From Acidobacteriota bacterium (GTDB lineage: Bacteria; Acidobacteriota; Terriglobia; 2-12-FULL-54-10), in assembly GCA_009691245.1 (NCBI GenBank), contig SHUM01000027.1:1-42430 (forward strand): 42,430 nucleotides of DNA, in the 5' to 3' direction. Positions 1-8,071 of the stretch are shown here, piece after piece. Within the stretch, counting starts at the first letter, position 1, and each line of letters opens with the position of its first letter. The position numbers and the translations under genes were made by a program. The notes beneath the pieces are model-generated. The model saw only the letters and a list, made by a program, of their open reading frames with translations, made no database searches and was not told where the DNA came from.

Positions 1-204
1 CGGGATCACGGTGCAGAGCTGAGAGATGAATGTCTGAATGGAGAGATCTTCTATTCATTGAAGGAGGCTCAGGTGGTGATCGAACAGTGGCGGCAGCAGT
101 ACAACACCAGCAGGCCGCACTCGGCGCTCGGCTATAGGCCCCCGGCGCCGGGGGCCTATAGCCCTGTCAAAAACCCGGTTTCTCGGCCTCAGGTTGTGAT
201 GTAA
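1..204 (+). CDS. IS3-family transposase (OrfB), C-terminal fragment
   Basis: The window opens inside this gene: frame 1 is open from base 1 to a TAA at 202-204 (67 residues). The remaining part contains RDECLN followed about 30 residues later by YNTSRPHSALGY, the end of the rve/DDE integrase core of IS3-type transposases, which cut and join element ends. The first part of the catalytic domain lies outside the window, so completeness cannot be judged. The coding sequence contains a perfect 34-bp palindrome (130-163). After the stop, the stretch to about 245 (GGTACAAAATCTCGGGC and following) looks like an IS3-type terminal inverted repeat, but its partner is not visible. Bases 205-466 hold no other gene I can recognise. 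Confidence 0.8.
   Translation, partial: RDHGAELRDECLNGEIFYSLKEAQVVIEQWRQQYNTSRPHSALGYRPPAPGAYSPVKNPVSRPQVVM
130..163. repeat. 34-bp perfect palindrome inside the transposase gene
   Basis: The two 17-base halves meeting at 146/147 are exact reverse complements (left half begins GGCTATAGGCCCC) with no loop. It encodes the GYRPPAPGAYS part of the transposase tail. It could extrude as a cruciform in DNA or form a strong hairpin in mRNA. Confidence 0.9.
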
Positions 205-466
205 ACTCTCTCACAAGGATTGGTACAAAATCTCGGGCGGGCCAGGCCTCCGTCAAGCCGTCCGCATGTCCAAGAGGAGGTCTCAAATGGTTCACTTTAA
301 CCCTTTAATGGCCTAGTTAATCGTGAAGATATCCGTGTTGTTCGCGATCCACTCGGATCCGGATACGGTCGTGCTTCATGTTTTGCTGGATGTCTATATT
401 TATTTGTTCATGGAATCAATGCGCTCGAATTAGTAGGCTGAGACCAGCGCTACTTCGTGACTTTAA

Positions 467-2185
467 TTAGCGAACCGGCACGGTACGCGGTCCGGGTTTG
501 GGTAGAGGCTTGCGCGGCAGCGGTTCGGGCCGGTTGGCCGTGTGATAGACGAATGACGCGATAATCGCCGCGGCCTGCATCAGGTCGGCGGGCACGATGC
601 GGTCGTAGACGTCCATGTTGGAGTGATGCGTGCGCGAGTTGTACTCGACCTGATCCTGAATAAACTGGAAACCGGGTATGCCCACTGCGTCGAATGACAG
701 GTGATCGGTGCCGCCCGTGTTGCGAATCGAGAGCGTGGTCGCGCCCAGATCGCGGAACGGCGACAGCCACGCATCAAAAGTGGGCCGCACCATGTCGTTG
801 CCCTGCAGATAGACGCCGCGTATCTTCCCCGTGCCGTTGTCGAGATTGTAGTAGGCGGAGACCTTGCCATGCTCGGGAAGCAGCTTCATCGTCTCCGTAT
901 CGGCATAGTGATTCTTCACGTAGCCCTCAGAGCCAAACAAACCTTGTTCCTCGCCGCTCCAAAGAACTAACCGGACGGTGCGGTCCATCTTGAGGTCCAA
1001 CGTCTTCAGGATGCGCATCGCCTCCATCATCACCGCGCAGCCGGCGGCGTTGTCGGTGGCACCGGTGCCGAAGTCCCATGAATCGAGATGCCCGCCGATG
1101 ATGACCACTTCATCGCGCTTGGCGCCGCCGGGCAGTTCGGCGACCACGTTCGCCGCTTCCACCGGGTTCTCGTAAAACTGCGCCTGGACTTCGACCTCGA
1201 TCTTCACTGGCTGCTTTTTCTCGACGAGGCGCATGAGGCGGTTGTAGTGCTCCGGCGTCAACGCGATCGACGGCGGCGGGAGCGGGAAGCCGCTCTGGTA
1301 GGCCGAGCCGGCCGTGGGAGGAAATATTGTTCCACCATCACCCGCGCTGGCCGGATAGATCAGCAGCCGCACGCCCTCATTTTTCAGAAACGTGTAGAGC
1401 TTCCTGTACATGACTTCGCGCTTCACGCGCGTTTGCTCGAAGACCCATGCCGGCGCGTAGGCATTGAATCGGCGGCGCTCCTCGGGATCGGAGGGCGGAT
1501 GGGGATCGTCCATATTAATGTCGATTGGCTCGACCGGCTCGGGAGCCTCGGCGCGCTCGCGCAACTGGTCCGCCGAGTAACGAGTCGATGCGGCCTTGTC
1601 TTGAGGCTCCAGTTTTTTCAATGGACGGTACAGCAACATTTGATCGCGCAATTTGCCCTTGTACTTGGCCATGAATTTATCGATCGCGGCTTGGTATTCG
1701 TCCACATCCTGGCTGGGTTCCAGTGTGGCGATGATGGGCGTCCCGGTGAGCACGCCATTGGTGCCAGGCGTCCACGAGAGCGGCACGGCGATCAGCGGCG
1801 CATAACCCGGCTCGATCAAATGTGCTGAGACGCGGCTCGACGACCAGCCGCGCCCGAATTTTCCCCAAGGTTCCAGCGCGGCGTTCGCCAGTCCCATTTC
1901 CTTCGAACGTTTCACCACCCAATCCGCCGCTTTGTGGAAGCCGGGGGAGTTGGTCAGCCGCGGACCATGCACGTCGGTCAGATAGAATAGATGATCCATC
2001 ACCTGCGAGCGAGTGAGCGCCTCCTCGCGGATGCGATGCACCACCTGAAGGTCACTGCTGTCGGCGGCATCGAGACACGCGGCCGGCGTCAGTAGTGTGA
2101 GCAGGAGCGCAAGATGGAAAACAGGGTTGCGTGGACTTCCTGACCAGCGCTGGCGCGACAGGCAATGGATATTTATGTTTGACAC
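467..2185 (-). CDS. M28-family zinc metallopeptidase, exported
   Basis: A 572-residue protein that most likely hydrolyses peptides or amino-acid conjugates outside the cytoplasm. Residues 20-40 are a hydrophobic signal segment ending near an Ala-Ala-Cys. A long middle region, probably containing a PA-like insert, precedes the catalytic domain at about 345-550. The M28 zinc ligands are visible in order: GGHLDSWD, then GATDNAAG, then the GEEQGLFGSEG block with the catalytic glutamates, NLDNG, and a final THHSNMD histidine. The length fits the glutamate carboxypeptidase/aminopeptidase branch of M28. The start is a GTG at 2183-2185 with GGAGG only about 4 bases upstream; no better in-frame start lies before the signal segment. 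It is not in an obvious operon. Substrate cannot be told from sequence. Confidence 0.88.
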   Translation of the reverse strand: MSNINIHCLSRQRWSGSPRNPVFHLALLLTLLTPAACLDAADSSDLQVVHRIREEALTRSQVMDHLFYLTDVHGPRLTNSPGFHKAADWVVKRSKEMGLANAALEPWGKFGRGWSSSRVSAHLIEPGYAPLIAVPLSWTPGTNGVLTGTPIIATLEPSQDVDEYQAAIDKFMAKYKGKLRDQMLLYRPLKKLEPQDKAASTRYSADQLRERAEAPEPVEPIDINMDDPHPPSDPEERRRFNAYAPAWVFEQTRVKREVMYRKLYTFLKNEGVRLLIYPASAGDGGTIFPPTAGSAYQSGFPLPPPSIALTPEHYNRLMRLVEKKQPVKIEVEVQAQFYENPVEAANVVAELPGGAKRDEVVIIGGHLDSWDFGTGATDNAAGCAVMMEAMRILKTLDLKMDRTVRLVLWSGEEQGLFGSEGYVKNHYADTETMKLLPEHGKVSAYYNLDNGTGKIRGVYLQGNDMVRPTFDAWLSPFRDLGATTLSIRNTGGTDHLSFDAVGIPGFQFIQDQVEYNSRTHHSNMDVYDRIVPADLMQAAAIIASFVYHTANRPEPLPRKPLPKPGPRTVPVR

Positions 2186-2335
2186 GGGACCTCCGTGAAT
2201 GTTGAATAATCCTGAGCGATTATAGTGTACCTGCAGGACTTACGAAACAGTAATTGTGCCCCCGATCCTTTCCCCAGTTCCGCTTAATGGTAGAATCCCC
2301 TTTGCTTCATATTCGTCCCTCATCCGGGCTATGAC

Positions 2336-3343
2336 ATGAATCCACTTTTGAAAAACATTCTCCTCACCATACCGGCGGTTCGCCGCAGACGGACGGAACG
2401 GCTACGGCTAGAGAGTCTGCTGGAGGAAACCAACGCCACGCTGGCGGACGCCATTAAGCAACACCGCAAAGAGCTTGCGGGGTTGAGTATGGAGAAAGGG
2501 TTTCGGCCGGGACATTTCTACTCGCCCTACCTCGACCCGGAAGATCCGGCCGTCATCCAGGCGATGGAGTTGGAGGCGCAGTCCTCCATGACGCTCGATC
2601 AATTGGGTATTGATGAGCGGGAAGTGTTGGGCTGGTTTGAGCGCATCGCCGAGCACTATGACGCGCCGCGCGGCAAAGACCAGCCGTTTCCCAAAGATTC
2701 CACCGCGGGCAGGCGCTACCTCTACTACGCCAACCCGGCGTTTCCCCTGGCCGACGCGCTGGCCTTGCTGGCCTTCATGACCACCACGCGACCGCGGCGC
2801 TATATTGAGGTTGGGGCGGGGCACTCCTCCTGCGCGGCGCTGGACATCAACGAACAGTATCTCGGCGGGGCCGCGGAGATGACCTTCATCGATCCCCACC
2901 CGGAGACCTTTCACCAGCTCATCGCCGATTTTCCAGAGGACCGCCAGCGTATCGTGTCATCGCCATTGCAGGATGTTCCCATCGAGCGATTCACCGCGCT
3001 CGAGTCCGGCGACATTCTCTTCATCGACTCTTCGCACGTGGCCAAGACCGGCAGTGATGTGGTCGACTACATGTTCCGCATCCTGCCCGCGCTGCGTCCC
3101 GGCGTATTCGTTCACGTTCACGATATCTTTTATCCGTTCGAGTACCCGCGGCGGTGGATCGTGGACCAGAACCGCTCGTGGAACGAAGCCTATCTGCTGC
3201 GCGCCTTCCTGCACGCCAACCCGCGCTTCCGCGTGCTGTATTTATCCGACTGGATTTTTAAATGCCGCCGGGACTTGTTCGAGACGCGCATGCCGTTGTG
3301 CCTCCTGAACGCCGGCGCCAGCCTGTGGATGCGCGCCGTATGA
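2336..3343 (+). CDS. Class I SAM-dependent methyltransferase (Methyltransf_24-like)
   Basis: A 335-residue soluble protein. The Rossmann-type SAM site is visible in the middle: YIEVGAGHSSCAAL (motif I) at about residues 157-170, FIDPHPE (motif II acidic end), then DILFIDSSHV and PGVFVHVHDIFYPFEYP, which resemble the catechol-O-methyltransferase-like branch in which the Asp/His cluster lies near the active site. The first 100 residues are charged and helical with no recognised domain. No signal peptide is seen and no glycosyltransferase neighbours are present, so the substrate is unknown. It starts at ATG 2336 without a convincing ribosome site and lies divergent from the M28 peptidase gene, sharing the 150-bp gap 2186-2335 for both promoters. 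Confidence 0.8.
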   Translation: MNPLLKNILLTIPAVRRRRTERLRLESLLEETNATLADAIKQHRKELAGLSMEKGFRPGHFYSPYLDPEDPAVIQAMELEAQSSMTLDQLGIDEREVLGWFERIAEHYDAPRGKDQPFPKDSTAGRRYLYYANPAFPLADALALLAFMTTTRPRRYIEVGAGHSSCAALDINEQYLGGAAEMTFIDPHPETFHQLIADFPEDRQRIVSSPLQDVPIERFTALESGDILFIDSSHVAKTGSDVVDYMFRILPALRPGVFVHVHDIFYPFEYPRRWIVDQNRSWNEAYLLRAFLHANPRFRVLYLSDWIFKCRRDLFETRMPLCLLNAGASLWMRAV

Positions 3344-3422
3344 GCCGTTTACATTCTCATTGCGCAACCGATAAAATGATCGTTACGGTCGTCCGAATCT
3401 CATCCATCGCCAGGACTATTCA

Positions 3423-4616
3423 ATGCCATCCGAAAAATTTCCGGCACTGTTCCGCAGTCCGCTGCGCTCGCAGCTTGAACGAGCCGGCGCAAAATTTGTT
3501 GTCGCCGCGACCGCAGACGGCGGCGTGGAATCCGCCGCCACCTTCGGCTCCGCTGAGTCGGAGTACTGGGCGCTGAAGGAGTCCTCCGGGCTGATGGACC
3601 TGTCGCATCGCGGGCGGCTCCTGGTCAGCGGCCCGGACGCGGCGCGGTTTCTTCATGGCATGACTTCCAACGAAGTGAAGAACCTCGCCGTGGGGCAGGG
3701 CAATCATGCGTTCTTTCTGAATGTGCATGGGCACATTCTTTCCGACGCACGCGTGTTCCGCTTCGCCGAGCAGAAGTTTCTGATCGACTGCGATCCACAG
3801 CGCGTGGGCATGGTGCGCGAGAGTCTGGAGAAACACATCATTGCCGATCAGGTGGAGGTCAGCGACGTGCGCTCTGCGCTCGCGTGCCTGGCGATCGAGG
3901 GTCCCACGTCGCGCGAACTATTGCGCCAGGCCATAGGATTTGAACCGCCCAACTTACAGCCGCTCGAATCGTTGATCGTGCCGGGGGACGTTCCCGAGGA
4001 TGGCGCCACCGGGCCGGCGTCGTTGGGGGAATCTCTGCGAATTGCGCGCGCGCGCATCACCAGTGAGACGGGCTTCTGGCTGTGGGCTGCGCCGGAGCGC
4101 CTCGCCGCCATCTGGGAGAAGGCCGTGGCCGTGGGCCTGCCGCTGGGCGCGATTCCGGTGGGCATGGACGCGGTGGAGATTTGCCGTGTGGAGGCGGGCC
4201 TGCCGCGCTGCGGCGCCGAGATTGTCGAGAAGACGCTCGTGCAGGAGACCAGCCAACTGCGCGCCGTCAGTTCTACCAAGGGTTGCTACATCGGGCAGGA
4301 GATCGTGGAGCGCGTGCGCTCGCGCGGCAATGTGCATCGCCAGTTGATGGGCCTGCTCTTCGACGGCCCGCAGGAAGTAGCGGCGGGTTCAGAAGTCCAC
4401 ATTCTGGGCGACGCCGGCCGCGTCCACGCCGGAACGGCGACCAGCTTCACTTACTCCTTCGGCCTGCGCCGCACGATCGCGCTGGCCATGCTGGATATTG
4501 GGAAGGTTGGGGGCCAGGCCGGCGACCAAGCTGAAGCCGGCAAGACGGTGGAGGTTGCTGGCTTGGCCGCGGAAACCTCCGCGCTGCCATTCTTCTTCCC
4601 CACTGCACGGTACTGA
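3423..4616 (+). CDS. ygfZ: YgfZ/GcvT-domain folate-binding protein
   Basis: A 397-residue member of the YgfZ (COG0354) family. These are tetrahydrofolate-binding paralogues of the glycine-cleavage T-protein that support assembly or repair of certain Fe-S enzymes. The family signature K-G-C-Y-x-G-Q-E is present at about residues 286-293, with the conserved cysteine at 288. The N-terminal half carries the GcvT-like fold (LMDLSHRGRLLVSGPDA, then FLHGMTSNEVKNL). It is a lone gene, 79 bp after the methyltransferase gene and convergent with nuoB; a G-rich inverted repeat separates the two 3' ends. YgfZ rather than true GcvT is preferred because of the KGCYxGQE motif and the absence of gcvH or gcvP nearby. 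Confidence 0.87.
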   Translation: MPSEKFPALFRSPLRSQLERAGAKFVVAATADGGVESAATFGSAESEYWALKESSGLMDLSHRGRLLVSGPDAARFLHGMTSNEVKNLAVGQGNHAFFLNVHGHILSDARVFRFAEQKFLIDCDPQRVGMVRESLEKHIIADQVEVSDVRSALACLAIEGPTSRELLRQAIGFEPPNLQPLESLIVPGDVPEDGATGPASLGESLRIARARITSETGFWLWAAPERLAAIWEKAVAVGLPLGAIPVGMDAVEICRVEAGLPRCGAEIVEKTLVQETSQLRAVSSTKGCYIGQEIVERVRSRGNVHRQLMGLLFDGPQEVAAGSEVHILGDAGRVHAGTATSFTYSFGLRRTIALAMLDIGKVGGQAGDQAEAGKTVEVAGLAAETSALPFFFPTARY

Positions 4617-4621
4617 AAGCA

Positions 4622-4738
4622 GGGGTTTGGGATTAGGGGTTAGGGATTGGGGGAGGAGCGGGATGAGATTGGAAACTATCGACTAGGCATAGCGTGTAGT
4701 TCGACTAATTCCCAAAACCTAATCCCTAACCCCCAATA
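4622..4738. repeat. G-rich TTAGGG-like inverted repeat between convergent genes
   Basis: The left arm (about 4622-4653) reads as runs of GGGTT/GGGATTAGGGG on the plus strand. The right arm (about 4710-4738) carries the complementary CCTAATCCCTAACCCCC. The arms are imperfect and separated by about 57 bp. The right arm overlaps the last codons and stop of nuoB. It may act as a bidirectional terminator; four or more G-runs per arm could also form a G-quadruplex. Confidence 0.65.
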
Positions 4739-5277
4739 TTAATCGTTCGCTTGAAGCTGCCGCTTTCGCGCTCAATCTTCTTTTGCAGCATCAATATTGC
4801 GTAGATGAGCTGCTCGGGTCGCGGCGGACAGCCGGGGACATACACGTCAATGGGGATCACCTGATTGACGCCCTGCACAATTGCGTAGTTGTTGAACACG
4901 CCGCCCGAGGTCGCGCACGCGCCCATCGAGATCACCCACTTGGGCTCGGCCATCTGCTGATAGAGCAGCTTGATCACCGGCGCCATCTTCTGCGAGACGC
5001 GCCCCGCGATGATCATCAAATCAGACTGCCGTGGCGAGGGCCGGAAAACCTCCGCGCCGAAGCGCGCAATGTCAAAGCGCGAGCCGCCCATCGACATCAT
5101 CTCAATGGCGCAGCAGGCCAGCCCAAACGACATGGGCCACAGCGACGACTTGCGCGCCCAGTTCAGCGCATGGTCAAGCTGCGTGGTGATGATGCCCTCG
5201 GTGGAGTGCCCGCCCGTCCCAACATCGAGAGAGGATTGCCCCGCCGGCAACGGCGATGGATAATTTTCCTGCTGCAT
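4726..5277 (-). CDS. nuoB: NADH-quinone oxidoreductase subunit B (orphan copy)
   Basis: A 183-residue homologue of NuoB, the complex I subunit holding the terminal [4Fe-4S] cluster N2 that passes electrons to quinone. The four cluster cysteines are all present: adjacent C55-C56 in [12 protein letters not shown]121 in [11 protein letters not shown], and C150 in [12 protein letters not shown]. The core motifs [10 protein letters not shown] and YAIVQGV are intact, so it appears functional. It has a short non-conserved N-terminus (about 25 residues) and a short C-terminus. No nuoA or nuoC flanks it: upstream lies a decayed toxin gene and downstream the convergent ygfZ. It is therefore either a split-off part of a scattered complex I or a second copy. 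The last codons overlap the G-rich inverted repeat. Confidence 0.93.
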   Translation of the reverse strand: MQQENYPSPLPAGQSSLDVGTGGHSTEGIITTQLDHALNWARKSSLWPMSFGLACCAIEMMSMGGSRFDIARFGAEVFRPSPRQSDLMIIAGRVSQKMAPVIKLLYQQMAEPKWVISMGACATSGGVFNNYAIVQGVNQVIPIDVYVPGCPPRPEQLIYAILMLQKKIERESGSFKRTINIGG

Positions 5278-5449
5278 AATTAGTTCCGCCTAATTTCATT
5301 TTTCGATGCATCTGGCTAATTGTATATCGAATGCACCTACCCATTCACAAACTGAAAAACACTCAAGAATGGCCCGCAGATAGATTTCCGGGATCACTAG
5401 TGGCTACCGATACTAGAAGACGTTCGGTCCGCCATCGATTAAGGACAAA

Positions 5450-5700
5450 TTATTTGAATTCCGAACTTCGTCCGGGCGTAAAGAGCTGGGCCATCTGCGT
5501 GCCCACTTCGGTTACGAGGACGTGTCCAAGTTTGATGCTATGATTTGTCCTATTCAAAAACCGAGTGTTCCGGGTCTGGGTAGTCTCTGCTGTCGGGTCG
5601 AGGTACACGGAAGCAGCTTCCTCGAAGGAGACGGCGTGCTTGCGCTGATTGGTTCTGGCTTCGCCGCATCCCACTCGAAGATCACAGCATAAGTTTACCT
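5450..5700 (-). pseudogene. BrnT-type toxin gene remnant
   Basis: Pieces of a BrnT-like ribonuclease toxin are spread over all three minus-strand frames. At 5685-5659 a GTG-initiated VIFEWDAAK matches the usual BrnT start. After a shift of frame, RTNQRKHAVSFEEAASVYLD follows (about 5657-5595), the most diagnostic block. After another shift, DYPDPEHSVFE appears and ends at a stop, and a last block near 5470 reads LYARTKF, resembling the ISARKATKxE end of BrnT. At least two or three frameshifts plus stops make it non-functional. No BrnA antitoxin was recognised in 5330-5450, where it would normally follow. The whole gap 5278-5834 contains nothing else I could identify. Confidence 0.6.
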
Positions 5701-5834
5701 CAGGGAATGCTTGAATCAAACATTGGGTGTTGCCCGAGGAGGAGGCGCCGAAACGTCGAGCTGTGCGGGGCTTGCGCATGGCAGTAACGTGCGGTATCTT
5801 GCTTGCCAGCGGTTAGAGAGTACAGGAGGATATC

Positions 5835-6821
5835 GTGAACATCATTCTACTTGCGGCTATCATTTGGGCGGGGGCATCCGTTGTTGGCGTAGCTCCTCCC
5901 GCGGGGCAAACAATCGTCAAGCTTGATCCGGTGCTGGACGCGCTGATTGCGGCGGACGCCAGGCTGGAGATTGTCTCCAAGGATTTTGCGGAGGGCGACA
6001 GTCCCGCCACGGAAGGGCCGGTGTGGATCAAACAGGCGTCCTCGCCCGATGGCGGCTACTTTGTCTTCACCGATTCGCGGCGCACGCAGTTGACGCGCTG
6101 GTCGCCTGGCGCGGGGCTGGTGCAGGCGCATGATCTGAAGAAAATGCTCGGCGCGCTCGACCCAGAGCGGTCCCCCTCGAGCGGGCTGGCGGTTGATCCG
6201 CAGGGGCGCATTGTGTTTTGCAGCTCGGCGCGGCACGCCGTGGTGCGCATCGAGAAGGACGGCAAAGCCACCATCCTTGCCGAGACGTACAACGGCAAGC
6301 AGCTCAATAATCCCAACGACGTAACCATTGCGGCCAATGGGACCATCTTCTTCACCGACAATTCGCGCGACGAGACCGGCCAGATGCCCCCCACCGTTTA
6401 CCGCATCAAGGACGGCAAGCTTACGGCAGTGGTCAGCGGGCTCACCAGCCCCAACGGCATCACGCTCTCGCCCAATGGCAAGGTGCTCTACGTGAATGAT
6501 ATTCGCCCGCGCAAGGTCTATCGCTACGACGTCGCAGCCGACGACAGCGTGGCCAATCAGCGCCTGTTTATTGATATGAGCGCGCGCACCGAGCCTGGCT
6601 CGAACGACGGTATGCGCACCGATGAAAAGGGGAATCTCTACGACAGCGGACCCAGCGGCGTGTGGATCATCTCGCCGCAGGGCAAGCATCTGGGGACGAT
6701 CACGACGCCCGACCGTGTGTCAAATTTAAGCTTCGGCGGCGCCGACGGCAAGACGCTGTTCATGACCGGACGCTCGTCGGTGATGAGCATCCGCGTCAAG
6801 ACCGGCGGCGCGATGCGCTAG
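5835..6821 (+). CDS. SMP-30/gluconolactonase family protein, exported
   Basis: A 328-residue six-bladed beta-propeller of the SMP-30/gluconolactonase/LRE type, which typically opens sugar lactones using a bound divalent metal. Visible motifs include EGPVWIK (the family's metal-ligand Glu near residue 60), NNPNDVTIAANGTIFFTDN, SPNGITLSPNGKVLYVND and PGSNDGMRTDEKGNLYDSG, which together supply the Asn/Asp metal ligands. The first 20 residues form a signal peptide, so it acts in the periplasm. The start is GTG 5835, chosen because AGGAGG lies 8 bases upstream at 5824-5829. It is monocistronic; a long palindromic repeat begins 20 bp after the stop. The lactone substrate is unknown. Confidence 0.87.
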   Translation: MNIILLAAIIWAGASVVGVAPPAGQTIVKLDPVLDALIAADARLEIVSKDFAEGDSPATEGPVWIKQASSPDGGYFVFTDSRRTQLTRWSPGAGLVQAHDLKKMLGALDPERSPSSGLAVDPQGRIVFCSSARHAVVRIEKDGKATILAETYNGKQLNNPNDVTIAANGTIFFTDNSRDETGQMPPTVYRIKDGKLTAVVSGLTSPNGITLSPNGKVLYVNDIRPRKVYRYDVAADDSVANQRLFIDMSARTEPGSNDGMRTDEKGNLYDSGPSGVWIISPQGKHLGTITTPDRVSNLSFGGADGKTLFMTGRSSVMSIRVKTGGAMR

Positions 6822-6841
6822 CCCATTTTTATAGTTGGTGT

Positions 6842-6931
6842 ATCAGAGCCCCGACCGCCAGGGAGAGGGCACGCTTGCCGGATATCGCAGCCCGTTGAAC
6901 GTGCCCCCTCCCTGGCGGTCGGGGCTCTGAT
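6842..6931. repeat. REP-like inverted repeat, copy A (32-bp arms)
   Basis: Arms 6842-6873 and 6900-6931 are reverse complements with one mismatch (core GAGCCCCGACCGCCAGGGAG), around a 26-base loop. The outer flank TTTTTATAGTTGGTGTATC (6823-6844 region) recurs near 41660-41690 on the other strand. It lies between two convergent genes and could also terminate transcription. Confidence 0.9.
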
Positions 6932-6965
6932 TGCTAGACGCCGACAAATCTTCAGCGATTAGACT

Positions 6966-7367
6966 TCAGCGATTAATCCACGCCAGGGCTAGCGATGCGA
7001 TGAGTTTCGTTATCGAGTCATAGCCGATCTGCTGGGCGACCAGCGCGGCGGGCAGCGGCTGTACGGCGTAGTAAATCATGTAAGTGGGAAACACCAGCAG
7101 CACGATCATAGCCAGTCCGAAGCGGACGCCCTGCGCCAGCCACGGCGCGTCCTTGCGCCCCTCCAGATAGACCCACACCATGCCCACTGCGATGAATACG
7201 TGCGCCAGGAACATGTGCAGGAAGTGTGTCTGCTGGTCTTCCAGCGTGCGATAGAGCAGCGGCAATTGCGAATATCCGTCCGCTAAGAGTGCGCCATGCA
7301 CCACGAAATCCAGTCCCATGCCGAGTACGAACATGGCAACCAGCGAAATCAAGACTTTTTTGTTCAT
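6966..7367 (-). CDS. Small integral membrane protein of unknown function
   Basis: A 133-residue protein with about four predicted membrane segments: residues 4-24 (VLISLVAMFVLGMGL), about 50-70 (FLHMFLAHVFIAVGMVWVYL), 80-105 (GVRFGLAMIVLLVFPTYMIYY) and a weaker C-terminal one. It lacks obvious catalytic motifs. I could not assign a family; it resembles general small DUF membrane proteins. The start ATG 7365-7367 was chosen because GGGAGGA sits 6-8 bases upstream; the longer reading to 7487 adds an unlikely 40-residue leader that overlaps the neighbouring gene's start region. It is divergent from the VOC gene at 7502. Confidence 0.65.
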   Translation of the reverse strand: MNKKVLISLVAMFVLGMGLDFVVHGALLADGYSQLPLLYRTLEDQQTHFLHMFLAHVFIAVGMVWVYLEGRKDAPWLAQGVRFGLAMIVLLVFPTYMIYYAVQPLPAALVAQQIGYDSITKLIASLALAWINR

Positions 7368-7501
7368 CCGTTTCCTCCCGCGACAGTAAACGCTTGCAGA
7401 CTGCGCCTGATTATAGCGGAATCTTAAGGTATTGACAGCATGGAATTCGTTGAGTATCTTCAGCGAGCAGTCGTTTTTGGATGCCAATGGAGGAACAATC
7501 T

Positions 7502-7933
7502 ATGAGTTTGCAAAAATACGCCGCCACGATGCTTGCGCTCACGTTGATGCTGGGCGCGGCTGGCGTGCGCGCGCAGGCGCAGGCAGGCGCCGCGGCGACG
7601 CTCGAAGCACGGCACATTCACATTCGCGTGATGGATGTAGAAAAAACCAAGGCGTTCTATCGTGACAAGCTCGGACTAAAAGTCACCAATGAGCGCGGCG
7701 GCGCGGTGGTGGAATTTCCTGGCCTGTGGTTCGGCAAGTGGAGCGGGACCGGCGCCATTCCCACCGGCGGGATTACCATCGGCCTGGCCGCGAAATCCGT
7801 GCAAGCGACTTACGACATGATGAAGAAGAACGGCGTGAACATCCCCAAGCCTCCCGCGCCCGCGCGCGACGAGTGGGCCTTCAGCTTTCAAGACCCGGAC
7901 GGCTACGCCATCGAAGTCGAAGGGCCGAAATAA
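7502..7933 (+). CDS. VOC/glyoxalase-fold protein with signal peptide
   Basis: A 143-residue single-domain vicinal-oxygen-chelate protein. Residues 1-26 form a signal peptide ending near AQAQAG, so the domain acts in the periplasm, which is less common for this fold. The domain then shows HIHIRVMDVEKTKAFYRDKLGLK (the classic first beta-alpha-beta unit), a central VEFPGLWFG, and the end FSFQDPDGYAIEVEGP with the usual terminal Glu ligand. Ligands H40-like and E at the end suggest a divalent metal site, but the substrate cannot be inferred. ATG 7502 is preferred to ATG 7481 because GGAGGA lies 8 bases before 7502. Confidence 0.83.
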   Translation: MSLQKYAATMLALTLMLGAAGVRAQAQAGAAATLEARHIHIRVMDVEKTKAFYRDKLGLKVTNERGGAVVEFPGLWFGKWSGTGAIPTGGITIGLAAKSVQATYDMMKKNGVNIPKPPAPARDEWAFSFQDPDGYAIEVEGPK

Positions 7934-8071
7934 CACCTGCGGTGTGGCGTGCGCAGCGCTCCCGTTGGTCGCTTCGCAGGAGCGCGTTGTCTTAATTCGA
8001 ATCGCGTCCAGCCTTTTCGCTGCGCGCTCTCTGGCTGCACGGCAGAAACCTAGCAGTGATGGACCTGCGAA

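Noticed and set aside
5331-5543. Short plus-strand frame beginning MHLPIHKLKN
   Set aside because: No family match, no good ribosome site, and it overlaps the decayed BrnT remnant on the other strand.
7940-7990. Possible terminator hairpin after the VOC gene
   Set aside because: GCGCTCC and GGAGCGC could pair, but the stem is only 7 bases with a loose loop and no T-run, too weak to list as a feature.
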